Positions 51,729 through 64,000 of a stretch of DNA of 64,000 bases are shown here, piece by piece (the stretch's first letter is position 1; each line of letters begins with the position of its first letter). The notes beneath the pieces were generated by a model. It saw only the letters and a program-made list of their open reading frames with translations. It had not been told where the DNA came from and searched no databases. Source of the DNA: Piromyces finnis (lineage: Eukaryota > Neocallimastigomycota > Neocallimastigomycetes > Neocallimastigales > Neocallimastigaceae); NCBI GenBank assembly GCA_002104945.1, contig MCFH01000002.1, positions 1,054,001 through 1,118,000 of the forward strand, read 5' to 3'. Made by a program: the position numbers and the translations under genes.

Positions 51729-54700
51729 ATGAGTTATAATAATAGGTATTAACTTTTAAATTTAAGATATTAAATTAAAATAAAAGAAAATTATAAATAA
51801 TTAAACTAAGAACAATTCTAGAGATTATAACAATGAAAATATTCATAATTATTTAATGGAAGCATTTACATTAGCTGAACAGGCTGTATTAGCTGATAAA
51901 AATAAAATTTATGATGTTGCTTGCATGTTATATACCGAAGTTGCTCAAGTAAATAGAATATTTAAAAATTGTTATATTTTTAAAAATAAATAGATGAACT
52001 AAAATAGATTTTATTATTAATTTAATATATATAATTCTATATTATTCCTTTCCTTATACATATATATAATATAATGACATTTTCATTTTTTTTTTTAAAG
52101 ATTTTTTTATCGTGTATTGAAAGTATGAAATAATTATCCATAAAGTTTCAATAATAGAAAAATATTAATATACAGTATTAATTTTTTTTAAAAAAAAATA
52201 ACATATTTAAATTTCCCTTTTAACTTATAATTGATAAAGATGAAACAAATTTAAATAGAATACAGCAGTTAAGAACAAAAGTAGTAGAATATATCAGTAG
52301 AGCTGAATATTTGAAAAGTCAAAAGGATTTGGTTCCCGCAAAACAACCAAAATCTTTACTTGAAAATTTAATGGAACAAGCTATGGTATTAAGAAATGAA
52401 AAGAAATATTTTAATATTTAAAAAAATAAATTTATAATTATATTAAAATTATAATGATATCAATAATATAATAATTATAAAATTTAATAGTTTACATTTG
52501 ATCAAGCATTGAATGAAGATGAAAAAAATAATTATGAAGAAGCAATTTATTTATATACATTAGCTGCAGAGACATATTTGAAAGCTTCTCAAGGTAATTA
52601 AAGAAATTAATAATAATAATAATAAAAATAGAATAATTATGAAAATTTAATTTATTATTTTATATTTTATTTATAAAGAAATGAAAAATGGAGATGATAG
52701 CAATAATTTAAAACAAAAAATATCCAATATTATTGATAGAGCGGAACAATTAAAAATTCTTCAAAGCACTGTAAAAGGTATGATTAATATAAAATTAAGT
52801 CACTTTTTTTTTTTCTTGCCTAAACATAAATTTCAAAAAATTTTAATACTTACTATGGTAAATAATAAATATATAATATAACTAATATAGATAAAAATCC
52901 ACAAAAATCCACAATTAACACCAACAGTACTGATTTAACTCCACAGGAACTTGAAATATTAAGAATTTCTTCTTATGTAAATAATCAAAAATATCTTCCA
53001 TGGCTTAGTATGGATATATATGAAAGATTCTCTTTTCCAAACTTATATATTGATCCAGATGGGTTATTAGAATTATCATTAGAACAAAAAGTACAATTTG
53101 GAGGTTGGAAAAGGCCATCACAAATCATGTCAGATCCGCAAATGATTTATTATATTTCTAGTAATAGTATAATTCAAGTTGGTATAAATTATTTTAAATT
53201 ATTTTAATATATTTAAAAAAAAAAAAAAAAAGAACTATTCACTAATAAAAGGTTATTATTATATTAAAAGGATATTGTCACAGATTGTTCATTTGTTGCA
53301 TCTCTTTGTGTTTCATCAGCATATGAGAAGAAGTTTAAAAAACCTGTAAGTTTAATATTACTACTACAATATTAACTAAATATGATGTTTAAAAGTGGAT
53401 TATAATTACATTATATTACAAATTATTATTTGATTTTTGATTTTTATAGCTCATTACATCCTGCCTATATCCTCAAAATAAAAATGGAAAACCAATATAT
53501 AATCCTAGTGGAAAATATTTAATTAAGTTGCTATTTAATGGAATTCATAGAAAAGTATGATAAATAGAAATATTTAATAATAATTGATAAAATGATTTTT
53601 TAAAATAATAATAATAATTACTAGGTTATTGTTGATGATTTACTTCCTGTATCTAAAAATGGTATTTTAATATGGAAATAATCATTATATAATATTGTTT
53701 TTTTAATATAATAATTTCAACACATCTTTTAATAATATTATATAATCATATAGGAAAATTAATGTGCACATATACAAAAAATCAAAATGAATTATGGGCT
53801 AGTATTATTGAAAAAGCAGTATGTTTAATAATAATCATATAATAGTTATGTAATTTTAAATAAAAATATCTTTTTTTAATAGAATTAATTATTATTTAAT
53901 AATATATATTATATAGTATATGAAATTAATGGGTGGATATAACTTTCCAGGATCGTAAGTTTATAGCATTAAAAGCTTTATCAAAATTTATTTTATTATT
54001 AAGTTGTATTTTATTTTTTATTTAAAAAAATAAAAGAAATCCTGGAATTGATTTGTATGGTAATAAACTTAATGAAGCTATAAAATATAGAAATAAAAAT
54101 AGAAACAAAAATCTAATAAATTTTCTATATCATTCTAGCATTAACTGGTTGGATACCTGAAATGATTTTCAATAAAGAGTATATATCAAATTTATAATAT
54201 TGAAATAACAATAAATATATATAATTAAATAATTATTTAATATTTTTAAAATTACATTAAATATTATTAGCAAAACCTTTAATCAAGAAAGTACTTGGAA
54301 AAGAATACTTAATGGATTAAATTATGGAGATGCTTTAATTACAGTTTCGACAGTAATTATATGATTAATATAATGAGAAATTACAATATATATAAAAAAA
54401 ATTAATCAAAATAAATCTTATAAACGAACAGGGTGATTTACCACCGGAGACATGCGAATCATTGGGTTTAGTTCCAAATCATGCATATGCTGTATTAGAT
54501 ATTAAAGAAATTCAAGGATTTAGACTTCTTCAAGTAGGGATCTAACATTTTAAATAAATTATTTATAAAATAAAAATTTAATAAAATTATATATATGTAT
54601 ATTTAAAATGCTATTAATATATATAGGTAAAAAATCCTTGGAGTCATAAGAGATGGAGAGGTATAATAGTTATTATGATTTTATTATAATAATTTTAGTA

Positions 54701-56451
54701 TTATTATAATAATAATAAATAAAAATAAAATTATAATAGGTCCCTTTTCTCACTTGGATAATAAAAACTGGACACAGTCTTTGAAGGAAGCATTAAATTA
54801 TGATCAATTAGGTGCTCTTCAAAATGATGATGGTAAATATTAAATTATAATAATAGATAAGTGGAATTACTATAATAAAAAACATAATTATATTTTTTTA
54901 AAATTGATATTTAAGGTATTTTTTGGATCAACTATGAATCTCTGTGTAATTTCTTCGATTCTATTCATATCAATTGGAATCCATCCTTATTTAAATATCG
55001 TTTTGTTATGCATGTGTTAGTACTTTAAATATAAAGAAAATTGTTTATTTTTTTATGTTTTTTTTTTAATAAATTAAATTTTAAAATTTAAAATTCTTTT
55101 TAGTGCATGGCCATCATATGCAGGTCCAAAAAAAGATCATTATAACATGGGTATGTTACTAAAACAAATTAAATTAATTAATATTATGTTATTATCTTGT
55201 CAATAGTAATAATAAATAATGATCACATTTATTGTGTGAAAAACAATAAAATATTTAAAAAAGGTAATAATCCTCAGTTTGGTCTTAAAGTAAATGTTAC
55301 TGGAGATCAAGGTGCAGCCGTTTGGTTGTTGTTATCAAAACACATTTTGAAAAAAGTAATAAAATATTAAAAATTTGGAAACTTTAAATTATTATTTATA
55401 GAATATTACAGAAATTTTATTTTAATATATATTATAAACTTTAAAATAATATTTAGGAAGAAAATAAAGATTATATTACACTTCATCTCTACGATAATAC
55501 CAAATGTAAAAGAATATATTATCCAGGGAAACCTTTAATTCCTGGTGTATATATAAATAGCCCTCATATTCTTGTAAATTTAAATTCATAATCTTGTATA
55601 TTTATATATTTATATAGAATAATTTTTTTTAATATTAATAATAAATAAATATTAAATATATATTATAGGTTCGATTCAATGCACCACCTGGTTTAACTGA
55701 ATATACAGTGGTTGTTTCACAAGTTGAAAAAAAGACATCTTTAAATTTTACTATTAGAGTATATAGTGTTATACCATTTGAATTCTTTGAAATTCCAAGA
55801 GGAAATAATTTTGAGAAAAGGGTAAAAATATTTTTATTATTTTTTTATTTTTTTAAAAATAAACAATAGAAAAAATAAATCGTTTGAAGAATAAAGAAAT
55901 ACTTATAATATATGTATATTTATCATGATTAAAGATTTCTGGTTTTTGGACAAAGGAAAATGCTGGAGGAAATATATCTCATCCTACATTCTATCGCAAT
56001 CCACAATATAAATTAAGTATTTCTCCATCAATTTCGAGTTCTGCCAAAGATGTCAGTAAAGATAAGATTAATATTATTATTATGCTTGAAGCTCCTAAAT
56101 CTTTTCCAGTTAATATAAAACTAATAAAATCAGGAAATAGAATTTCAAAGTAAACATTTAATAAATATTATAATAAAACAATAAGCAATTAAATTATAAA
56201 TGCAATTCTATGCTATTCGATAAAATTAATTTGACATTAAAATATATATTATTATAGTTGTTCATCAAAAGATTTAACTGGTTCATCAAACTCGTATCGT
56301 CATGGTTTTTGTTATTTGGAATTGGATGATATAAAGCGTGAGTTTAAAAATAAAATAAAAATAAATTAATTAATATTAAATTAATTTAATGCTAATATGA
56401 ATAGATGAATAGTATTTTAGCAGTAAAAAAAACCAATGCAATTTATGTGCA

Positions 56452-56485
<34 letters not shown>

Positions 56486-57361
56486 TATATATAATTTAAT
56501 AATTAAGCCGATGATTATACAATTATTGTATCAACATTTGATCCTGGGTTAATTAGCGGTTTCTTTTTAACTGTTGGATGTAGTAATAATTTTACTACCA
56601 CAGTTATACCTCCAGAAGGAGAAGTAATTTTTTTTTTTTTTTATTTTAATAAAACAAAGTTTATTATATATAATTAAAATTTTAAAATAATATAATATAT
56701 AGGGTTATCAAAAATATGTACTTCCAGGAGATTGGTAAGAAAAATTATTACATTAATATATAAATGTAAAACTATATAATAATATATTTATATTTATAAT
56801 TTAAATAGGATCGAGGGAAAATCTGCAATGGGATGTTCATTATACAAAGACTATTTTAAAAATCCAAGATATATAATTGAAGCTTCGTATGCAACAAAAT
56901 TATTGTAAATATAATATAAAAATAGCTAAAGTAATTTTTCAATATATTTTTTATAAATTTATTAAAAATAAATATTTTTTTATTATATATTAGTATAAGA
57001 ATGCAAATTACAAAGATGAACCCTATCCCAGCAATGAATGTTTCGATATTTGAAAGAATAAGTATATCTGAAAGCAAAGAAATAATGTCATCAGGACCTT
57101 ACACTAATATTACACAAGGTGTTATTACTAAGGAGATTTTAATTTACCCTGATAAAGGTAATTGTTTCAATAATAATTAGAATAATAAGATATAAGATTG
57201 ATATTAAAAAGAATAAAAATAAAAATAAAATTTTATTAAAATTTAATTATAATTTAATAGAATATTTTGTCGTATTTTCTACTTGGAAGCCAGAGCCAGG
57301 TCAATTTGTATCATTTATTTATGTAGACAATCCGATAAAAATTAAACAAATTATAGATTAA
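51729..57361 (+). CDS. CAPN7: Calpain-7 / PalB-Rim13 cysteine protease with MIT domains
   Basis: Twenty-nine exons, from 51729-51745 (17 nt) to 57261-57361, join in frame to 919 aa. Many are tiny (23 nt at 54037-54059, 32 at 56703-56734, 34 at 54627-54660). Two MIT-like helical repeats (about 8-88 and 90-155) come first, for example [21 protein letters not shown]. The calpain core follows with an intact catalytic triad: Cys257 (TDCSFVAS), His423 ([10 protein letters not shown]) and Asn443 ([12 protein letters not shown]). C2-like beta domains fill about 540-919. In fungi the ortholog (PalB/Rim13) is recruited by ESCRT-III through its MIT region and cleaves PacC/Rim101 in alkaline pH signalling. 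No EF-hand domain is present, as expected. Family and activity are secure; a pH role here is inference. Confidence 0.94.
56446..56483. repeat. (AAT)n tract in a calpain intron
   Basis: About a dozen AAT triplets pass into a short TA run, inside the intron between the calpain-7 exons ending at 56337 and starting at 56508. Confidence 0.85.
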
Positions 57362-57788
57362 AATGATTTAATTTTACTTATTAAATCTAAAGTATGACTC
57401 TATATATAATAAATAAAATGTAAATAAATAAAATGACCCATATAAAAAAAGGATTAAAAAAGATGATTGATTAATTATTAATAAATCATGGTTTTCATAT
57501 TATGTTATTTTATATGTAAAAAAAAATGTAATATGTAATAGTTGAATAAATATAAATATATTTTTTAAACTTGCAACTTGTTCAAGTAAATTTATATTTA
57601 CATTTTATATTTATCCTATTGAATTTTGATTATTTTTTTTAAAAAAATAAAACTTTAAAAAAGTTAAATTTTAATTAAAAATTAATTTATAATTTTTAAA
57701 ATTTAAAATTTATTTACAAATTATAAATATAGAATTTAATATAACTCATTTCCCCTTTATTATATAATAAAACTAAAAAGGATTAAAA
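57362..57788. other. Intergenic spacer upstream of TMEM138
   Basis: This holds the 3' side of calpain-7 and the promoter of the TMEM138 gene. It is A/T-rich and I could find no X-box or other defined element. Confidence 0.6.
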
Positions 57789-58866
57789 ATGTGGAGAACA
57801 AGATTAAATGGTCCATTATATGATAATGGAAGATTATTACCGACAAATCGGTTTAAAAGTGATAGAGCTCATTTTTACATGACTTCTAAAAAAAGAAATA
57901 AAAGTAGTATAACATCTCTTTCCAAAGATTTTATGAAGAAAAATCTAACATATCCATCACTTACTGCGCTTGAAGTAGAACAAGAATGGGAAAAAGAAGG
58001 ACCAGCACCACCAACATCAATTTCAAGAAAATTATCAACTTTTCGAATTACATTAATTATCCAATCATTATTATTGATATTAGATGTTTTATTTACACTT
58101 TCTGTTGATTTTATTAGAAATATTTACATTATAGTAGTTATTATATATTTGTAAGTATTTTTTTTTTTATTTACATACACTTTTTATATTTTGTTATATT
58201 TGTTATATTTTACTTTATTTCATTACTATCGAAATTTTTAAAGTATCTTACTAAATTTATTATATTATCAATTAATAAAATTATAGTTGTCAATTCTTTT
58301 GTATATTATGGAATGTAATGATGTTCACAATCACTCTAGTTTCAACAAATGCATTTAAAGCAGGATATTATAATCTTTTATTGAATGATTTCGGATATGT
58401 ATTCATTATTACTTTTCTTTATTTTATTCTTTTTTGTATATCGAGAGGTTATTCTATTGTATGTTTATATGATTATAATTATTATGCTATTTGAAATTTA
58501 TAGATATATATATTTTTTAATAATAATTTAATATTTATGTATTATTTTTAAAATTATATTAGGCTATATTTAAAGAATGCGAAGAATCGTGTGATCCATA
58601 TAATATTTTATATGGAATTATTGATATCACATTTAGAATAGGTATATATTTTAAATAAGCTAAATAATTGTTTTTAATAATCTCATTATATTAAATATAA
58701 TTATATTTTTATAGTAAATATTGTATATCTCTTTATATATAAGCATGCTGTATTTAAAGCATGTCAACCACAATATTTTGAATACATTTGGGTTAATAAA
58801 AATTCAGTTATTTCCGATGTTTCTGAACACATCTCACAAGATTACAGTCCTAATGAAAAAAAATGA
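57789..58866 (+). CDS. TMEM138: TMEM138-like ciliary transition-zone membrane protein
   Basis: Four exons (57789-58150, 58287-58458, 58563-58641, 58715-58866) join to 254 aa. The first 90 residues are a soluble, basic extension (MWRTRLNGPLYDNGRLLPTN) absent from the animal protein. Four hydrophobic segments follow, near residues 92-115, 117-148, 160-180 and 203-222. They contain FRITLIIQSLLLILD, STNAFKAGYYNLL (animal counterpart FQAGLVNLL) and YLFIYKHAVFKACQPQYFEY (counterpart CYFYKRTAVRLGDPHFY). TMEM138 acts at the ciliary transition zone and is mutated in Joubert syndrome. With the HYDIN-like gene it supports a flagellated life stage. The spacing and order of the conserved words make the assignment good, though made from memory. 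Confidence 0.78.
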
Positions 58867-59731
58867 ACACTAAATTTTCTAATATTATAACTTCTATCAC
58901 ATTAAAATGCAGTATTAATTAAATTAATTATATTATATCTATTATTTTATCTTTAATACAATAAAATATCCAAATTATAGCTATAATTTATATCATTATC
59001 TTATTTACATGAATTTAATTATTTATATAGTATAAATATTCTAATATCAATTATTATTACTATATTGGATAATAATAATAAATAAATAAAATAATTATAA
59101 AATAAAATTATTAATATATTATAAAATAAGAAATACGATTATATTTATATATTAAATGAAAGAATAATATAATTGTTTTTTATTTTCATGCATTTATAAC
59201 AGTTAAAAATTAATGAATTTATAAATGACTGGCGTTTACTTTGAATTAAATATTATAAAGTAGAAAATAAAAATTTTTTATTTACTAATTAATTTGATTA
59301 ATAAATAAAACTAAATGAAAAATTTTGTTTGTATGATGATTAAAATCTCACAAGGGGAAAAATTATTATAAATTTTGAAATCCTAACCTAACATTTTAAC
59401 ATTTTTCAAAATTAATATATATTTTATAATTAGGTAAGTAAATTAAAAATATTATTATTTAAATTTTAATAATTTAAATATAAATAGAATATTTTAATTT
59501 TTAAATTTCTTTTTTTGACTTTGCAATTTTTAAAAAAAATCTTTAAAATCTTCAATTCAATAAATGTTTTTAAAAAGTAATTAAATATAATTCTATCCTT
59601 TTATTAATAATATTATAATGGTTAATAGATTGAATACAATGTTTTTCATTATTCTTTTTATAAATAATATTCTAAAACTAATGTCCTCTAAAAAAATTAT
59701 CCTCTACCATTTAATAAAAAAAAATAAATAG
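58867..59731. other. Intergenic region and unresolved 5' end of CHFR
   Basis: The CHFR start codon must lie here or its first exon be very short, because the first clear exon begins at an acceptor at 59731 with phase 1. An ATG followed by a GTTAAT donor occurs at 59618, but it leaves the wrong phase. A GTAAGT after TTAG near 59433 may be a leader intron donor. I could not choose a start. Confidence 0.4.
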
Positions 59732-62700
59732 ATATTGTTCAAAAAATTATTAATATTGGAAATCCAAATAATTCTAATATTTGGGGTATTTTAAAATCGT
59801 TAAATGAAAATTTCAATGATGTAAACTTGATTAATGAATATTACATAATTGGAAGAAAGAGTAAATAAATAAATTTTATTTTCATTTAAAATATAATTTA
59901 ATATCAAAAAGACTATAAAAGCTATAAAAAAAAAAAAGATAACAACTTAACATTTTATATGTTTACATATTTTTTTTTCTTTTTCTTTTTCTTTTTTTTA
60001 AAAAAAAAAGAAAAATGAATAATATAAATGTTAATATATTACTATAATAACTTTTAAATGTAAATTGGAATTTCTAATATAATAATTATTTTTTTTTAAT
60101 AATTACAATATAACAAGGTGAAAATAAAAATGATAATTTAATTAGTTTGGAAGATAACAGAGTATCACATAAACATTTTAAAATATTTATTTCGGAAAAT
60201 AAAGTTCATTTACAAGATACTAGTAGAAATGGAACATATGTAAATAATAATTTAATAGGGAAAGGAAATATAATAACATTATATAGTAATGATATAATAA
60301 AATTGGGACAAATAGGTAAAAATATCAAAGCAATATCAGCTTTTATACAATAAATTTTATTAATATTAATTATATAAAAAAAAATAATAGAAATAATATT
60401 TATTTATATTCTAATTAACATTCAGTTTTTTTCATAATTATTTTTTAATAAATAATAGATGGTGTTCCGACATATAAAATAATTATTAATGATTTTGAAA
60501 ATGAATGTAGTGATTCTGAATATTCCGACATTACTGAACATGATAGTAATGAAGATGAAATTAACAATAACAATAAAAGACTTATTAACAATAGTGTATA
60601 TAATCCAGCTGTAAACTATATATATAATTAATATAAACTATAATAAAAATGCAAAACTTTATAACTAATAATATATTATATATACACATTTCATATATAT
60701 GTATATATCCAATTTTTATAGAAAAAAGAAAAAACCAATAATAAAGGAAAAGAAGAAATTGATGATCTTTTAGATGACGAACTCAAGTGTGGTAATTAAT
60801 AATTTAAAATTTATAATAAAAACTATCATTTATGTGTAAATTAATTGAATGTTTATATAAAGGTATTTGTTATGAAATAATGTACAATGCTACAACATGT
60901 TCTCCTTGTATGCATTCTTTTTGTGCTGGATGTTTAAGTCAATGGTTGAATAAGTTAGTATATTTCTTATTTTAATTATTAATACAAAACATTTATTTCT
61001 AATAATTTATAAATATTTTTAATACCCTAATATTATGATTAAAAAGTTCTAAAGATTGTCCACATTGTAGAACAAAAATTAGAGAAATTAGGAAGAATAA
61101 TCAAACCGTAATAATTTATAAAATATATACAATAAATATTTTTTAACATATAATAATAATGTCTATTTTATTTTTTTAATATATATTTTAATTTAATTAG
61201 AATAATATTATTAATGCCTTTTTACTTTCTAATCCAGGTTAATAAGCAATAAAATGTTATATAAAGGAATTATTTTTTTTATGTTTCTGTTAATCTAATA
61301 TTATTTATTTTAACATATTATTATGTATTAATGATTATTACAGAAAAAAAGAGAAATGATGAAGATTTAGCCGATCTTGATAAAATTGATACTATTAAAA
61401 ACAATATTGTAAATAATAATAATAATGATAATATAAATAATTATGCATCAATACCAGTAATTAATAAATAATATTATAAATTTTATTCCTTTAAAATTAT
61501 TATTTAAAAATTTTAGATAAGATATGAAGAGGAAAATGGAAATGAAATCAAATATTTATATAAAGATGAAGATGAATTCTACTATCTCAGTTGTCCAAAC
61601 TGTCCATCTAATGATGATAACCAAAATAACGATAATGATATGCAAGTTCTTGTTAGAAGATATGATGATATGGACAATAATGTTAATTATCGTGTTAAAA
61701 GAAAAGTATTACCTCAATATGCCGATTATTGTTGCCCACCACGTTCAGTACATATCTTATGTCATGCTTGTCGACAACAAATGCCATTAAGATGCTCTAA
61801 TGTAGACTTAACCACTCTGTCAAATCGTCGCAGAAATAGGAATAATCAACTTATTATTTTAGGTGTTAACCATCCAAATCATAGTGATGATGATAGTGAA
61901 GAAGATTTCAGTTCTGATAATACAAGCAGTATTGATGGTAGTGAAAATGATAATGACAACAATGATAATAATGAAAATAATAATGATAACAATGAAAATA
62001 ATAATGATAACAATGATAATAATAATGATAATAATGTTTTCGATAATGACAATAATAATAATCTTGATAACAATACTATTGATCTAACAAATAATCAAAA
62101 CGAACCTGAAATTCCACAACAATGTAAGTATTTTATAAATAATAATAAAGTTTTGATTTTATTAATAAATATAATACATATACAATTATTTATTAGGTAA
62201 TATATGTAAGAATTATTATTGCGATAAATACATGGAGAATGGATGTGAAAATATGACAGGAAGACTAGATAAAATAAAAGGTACAAAACAACAATATAAT
62301 AATTGTACATTATCATTTCTATATAATATTAATGTTTAAATAATATCCTTTATTTTTTTTTAAAATATCTATATAATAGACTTTTCGGTTGTTGATATAC
62401 CTGCGTCAGCCTTTAGATTTAATAATTTTGAAAAACAAATTTTGGTAAACTATCTTGATTCCAAAAATATGACTGTAAATGATTGTTGGAAAAAGTGTAT
62501 AGAAAATCTATTAAACAAAAAATTCCAATTAGGTAATATAAATAATAATAATCTAACTCCATGCCCCTATTTGATTAAAAAATAAAATTGTTAAAATTTA
62601 ATCTCTTTATACAATAAATATATAAATAATAATTATTTAATTTTTTTTTTCTATAGAAAATATATATTTACGTAATATTCAAGAAGATACTTTTATTTGT

Positions 62701-63107
62701 TACAATTGTTCTCGACAAGTAAATAAAAAAAAAAAAAGAGAATATTTATTAAAAGTTTATTATTATCATTAATTATAATAAATAATAACAATCCATTTTT
62801 TTTTAAAAAAAAAAAACGTTTATATTAATTAGATTTTTTCAGAATTAATTTATCAATATCGTGAAAAAGAAGTTAATAAAGATGATCTTCCAGGTAAATA
62901 TAAAATATAAATGTTATTGCTTTTTTGATTTATATATATTTTAAAATGAAATGAAAAATGTACATTCTAATAATATAAATTAATAATAAATTAGAAAATA
63001 TAAGGAATAGACCAGATTGTTGGTATGGTAGAAAATGTCGTACTCAAACAAATAAACAAGATCATGCTAGAAATTATAACCATATTTGTGAACAAACTCA
63101 TTTTTAA
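59732..63107 (+). CDS. CHFR: CHFR-type E3 ubiquitin ligase: FHA, RING and PBZ zinc finger
   Basis: Fourteen exons resolve, from 59732-59860 and 60118-60315 to 62833-62893 and 62995-63107, giving about 643 aa; the first exon is missing. The FHA domain shows YYIIGRKS, RVSHKHFKIFI and VHLQDTSRNGTYVNN. The C3HC4 RING (60780-61080) reads KCGICYE, CSPCMHSFCAGC and CPHC. A Cys-rich region follows (YCCPPRSVHILCHACRQQMP), interrupted by an Asn/Asp run of about 55 residues, then DTFICYNCSRQIFSELIYQY. The last exon is a PBZ finger, RPDCWYGRKCRT, HARNYNHICEQTHF, nearly identical to the end of human CHFR (664 aa). CHFR ubiquitinates mitotic regulators in an early mitotic stress checkpoint; PBZ binds poly(ADP-ribose). 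Yeast Dma proteins lack the PBZ. The assignment is firm. Confidence 0.92.
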
Positions 63108-63671
63108 AAATTAAAAAAAAAAAAAAATCAAAAAATAAATCAAACCTAAATAATAATAAATAAAATAAAATTTAAGGATATAAAAAAATATTGTTATTTT
63201 AAAACTTTTATATTAATGCATCATACGAATTATTTAAAAATCAAAAATTTAATCATTCTTTTTTCAAAATAGTATTTAAAATTTTTAATTTTTTTATGTT
63301 CATTATTCAATCAATTATAAAATAATATTTCATATAACATTTAATTTATTATCATTTACTCAATTTCCATTTTTAGATCTATATTCCTTAACATATATTT
63401 TTATATTTAGTAAAAAAAAAAAAAAAAAAAAATTTTTTTCTTAATATAAATAATTATTTATTAATTAAAAAATTTTTATTTATATTATAAATCTATTAAA
63501 AAACGTGTATCATCCATCGAATAACAAGGATTGATAAAATTTTATCCATATTTATTGCTATATAGTATAATCTATCAGTTTTTTTTTTTTTTGAATTGCA
63601 TAATGCAGTTAATATATATGCAACTGAATTTAATTAGTTGCACATCTATAGAGTCAAGTTTTCTAAACTAT
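63108..63671. other. Convergent 3' intergenic region
   Basis: This is spacer between CHFR (+) and the terminal membrane protein gene (-). A GC-containing patch at 63596-63650 has repeated TTGCA/TGCAA words that can pair (CAGTT with AACTG), close to the minus-strand stop and possibly in its 3' UTR. Confidence 0.5.
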
Positions 63672-63979
63672 TTAAACAATACCAGCAGCAGGGTCACTAC
63701 CTAATTCAGTAAGGAATCCTCTAACAACAGTAACAGTGTAAATCTTTTTAATATAAATAAATAAATATATATATGTTTATTAATACTTTTAAATAAAAAA
63801 CTTTTAAAATTATATATTCTTTTATATTTTGTTTTACGTACACCAATAATTAAGTGGAATGCAGAAACAATAATACCTAAAATACTGAAGGCTACGATAT
63901 TTGTAACGAAGCCTACAACAGCAAAACAAAAGTTAATAAAAGTGAAGTAGAAGTACCAGGTAACATATTTAGTAATTTT
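63672..63979 (-). CDS. Small multi-pass membrane protein, C-terminal exons only
   Basis: Two exons are visible, 63979-63842 and 63743-63672, joined by a GTACGT donor and an AAG acceptor with phase kept. The upstream part runs off the window. The 69 residues have two hydrophobic helices, YFYFTFINFCFAVVGFV and IVAFSILGIIVSAFHLIIG, then a short tail TVTVVRGFLTELGSDPAAGI. Codon use is richer in C and G third positions than in most neighbours, suggesting strong expression. A Golgi or plasma-membrane tetraspan protein (TVP- or MARVEL-like) is possible, but I do not recognise the family. Confidence 0.6.
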
Positions 63980-64000
63980 CTATTTCATTATTAAGATTTT

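Noticed and set aside
59618-59728. ORF from the ATG at 59618 as the CHFR start
   Set aside because: It reads into a stop right before the acceptor at 59731, and its frame and phase do not fit the FHA exon.
61863-62087. Met/Ile-rich alternative-frame ORFs in CHFR
   Set aside because: They are frame-shifted readings of the Asn/Asp-coding repeat in the main CHFR exon.

Overview
The window is extremely AT-rich eukaryotic DNA with long homopolymer runs, (TAAA)n and (AAT)n tracts, and short spliceosomal introns with GTAAGT/GTAAAT-type donors and TAG/AAG acceptors. The smallest introns I resolve securely are about 70 nt. Fungal-type housekeeping genes sit beside flagellum or cilium genes (a giant HYDIN-like ASH-repeat protein and TMEM138), which points to a flagellated zoosporic fungus. 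The base composition and Asn/Ser-rich proteins suit an anaerobic gut fungus (Neocallimastigomycota). That placement is inference. Exon models were built by hand from reading frame, splice sites and remembered protein families, not by alignment.

Layout. 1-5.9 kb: AT-rich desert with two (TAAA)n arrays. 5.9-11.1 kb (+): RhoGEF with DH and PH domains and a very long Ser/Thr/Asn-rich tail. 12.9-15.9 kb (+): gamma-SNAP in ten exons. 16.4-20.3 kb (-): long acidic low-complexity protein with a C-terminal C19orf44/DUF4614-like end. 21.1-23.1 kb (+): ER-lumenal DnaJ co-chaperone. 23.5-25.7 kb (-): unrecognised 442-aa protein. 26.5-26.85 kb: GC-rich hairpin-dense island, probably a non-coding RNA of unknown family. 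28.3-30.1 kb (-): coiled-coil protein. 32.0-33.2 kb (+): pyrroline-5-carboxylate reductase. 34.0-46.9 kb (-): HYDIN-like protein of about 3870 aa in 13 exons. 47.5-48.8 kb (+): exosome subunit Csl4. 49.2-51.5 kb (+): chitin-deacetylase-like protein that has lost the expected active-site residues. 51.7-57.4 kb (+): calpain-7/PalB in 29 exons. 57.8-58.9 kb (+): TMEM138. 59.7-63.1 kb (+): CHFR-type ubiquitin ligase (FHA, RING, PBZ). 63.7-64 kb (-): 3' end of a small membrane protein gene.

The genes do not form one pathway. Common threads are membrane traffic and ESCRT (gamma-SNAP, calpain-7 with MIT domains), the flagellum (HYDIN-like, TMEM138 and perhaps the unrecognised coiled-coil proteins), and quality control or checkpoint functions (DnaJ, Csl4, CHFR). 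The most unusual items are the structured RNA-like island, the inactive-looking CE4 protein, two 11-nt microexons, a metazoan-type PBZ finger on a fungal CHFR, and a 13-bp element shared by two divergent promoters.
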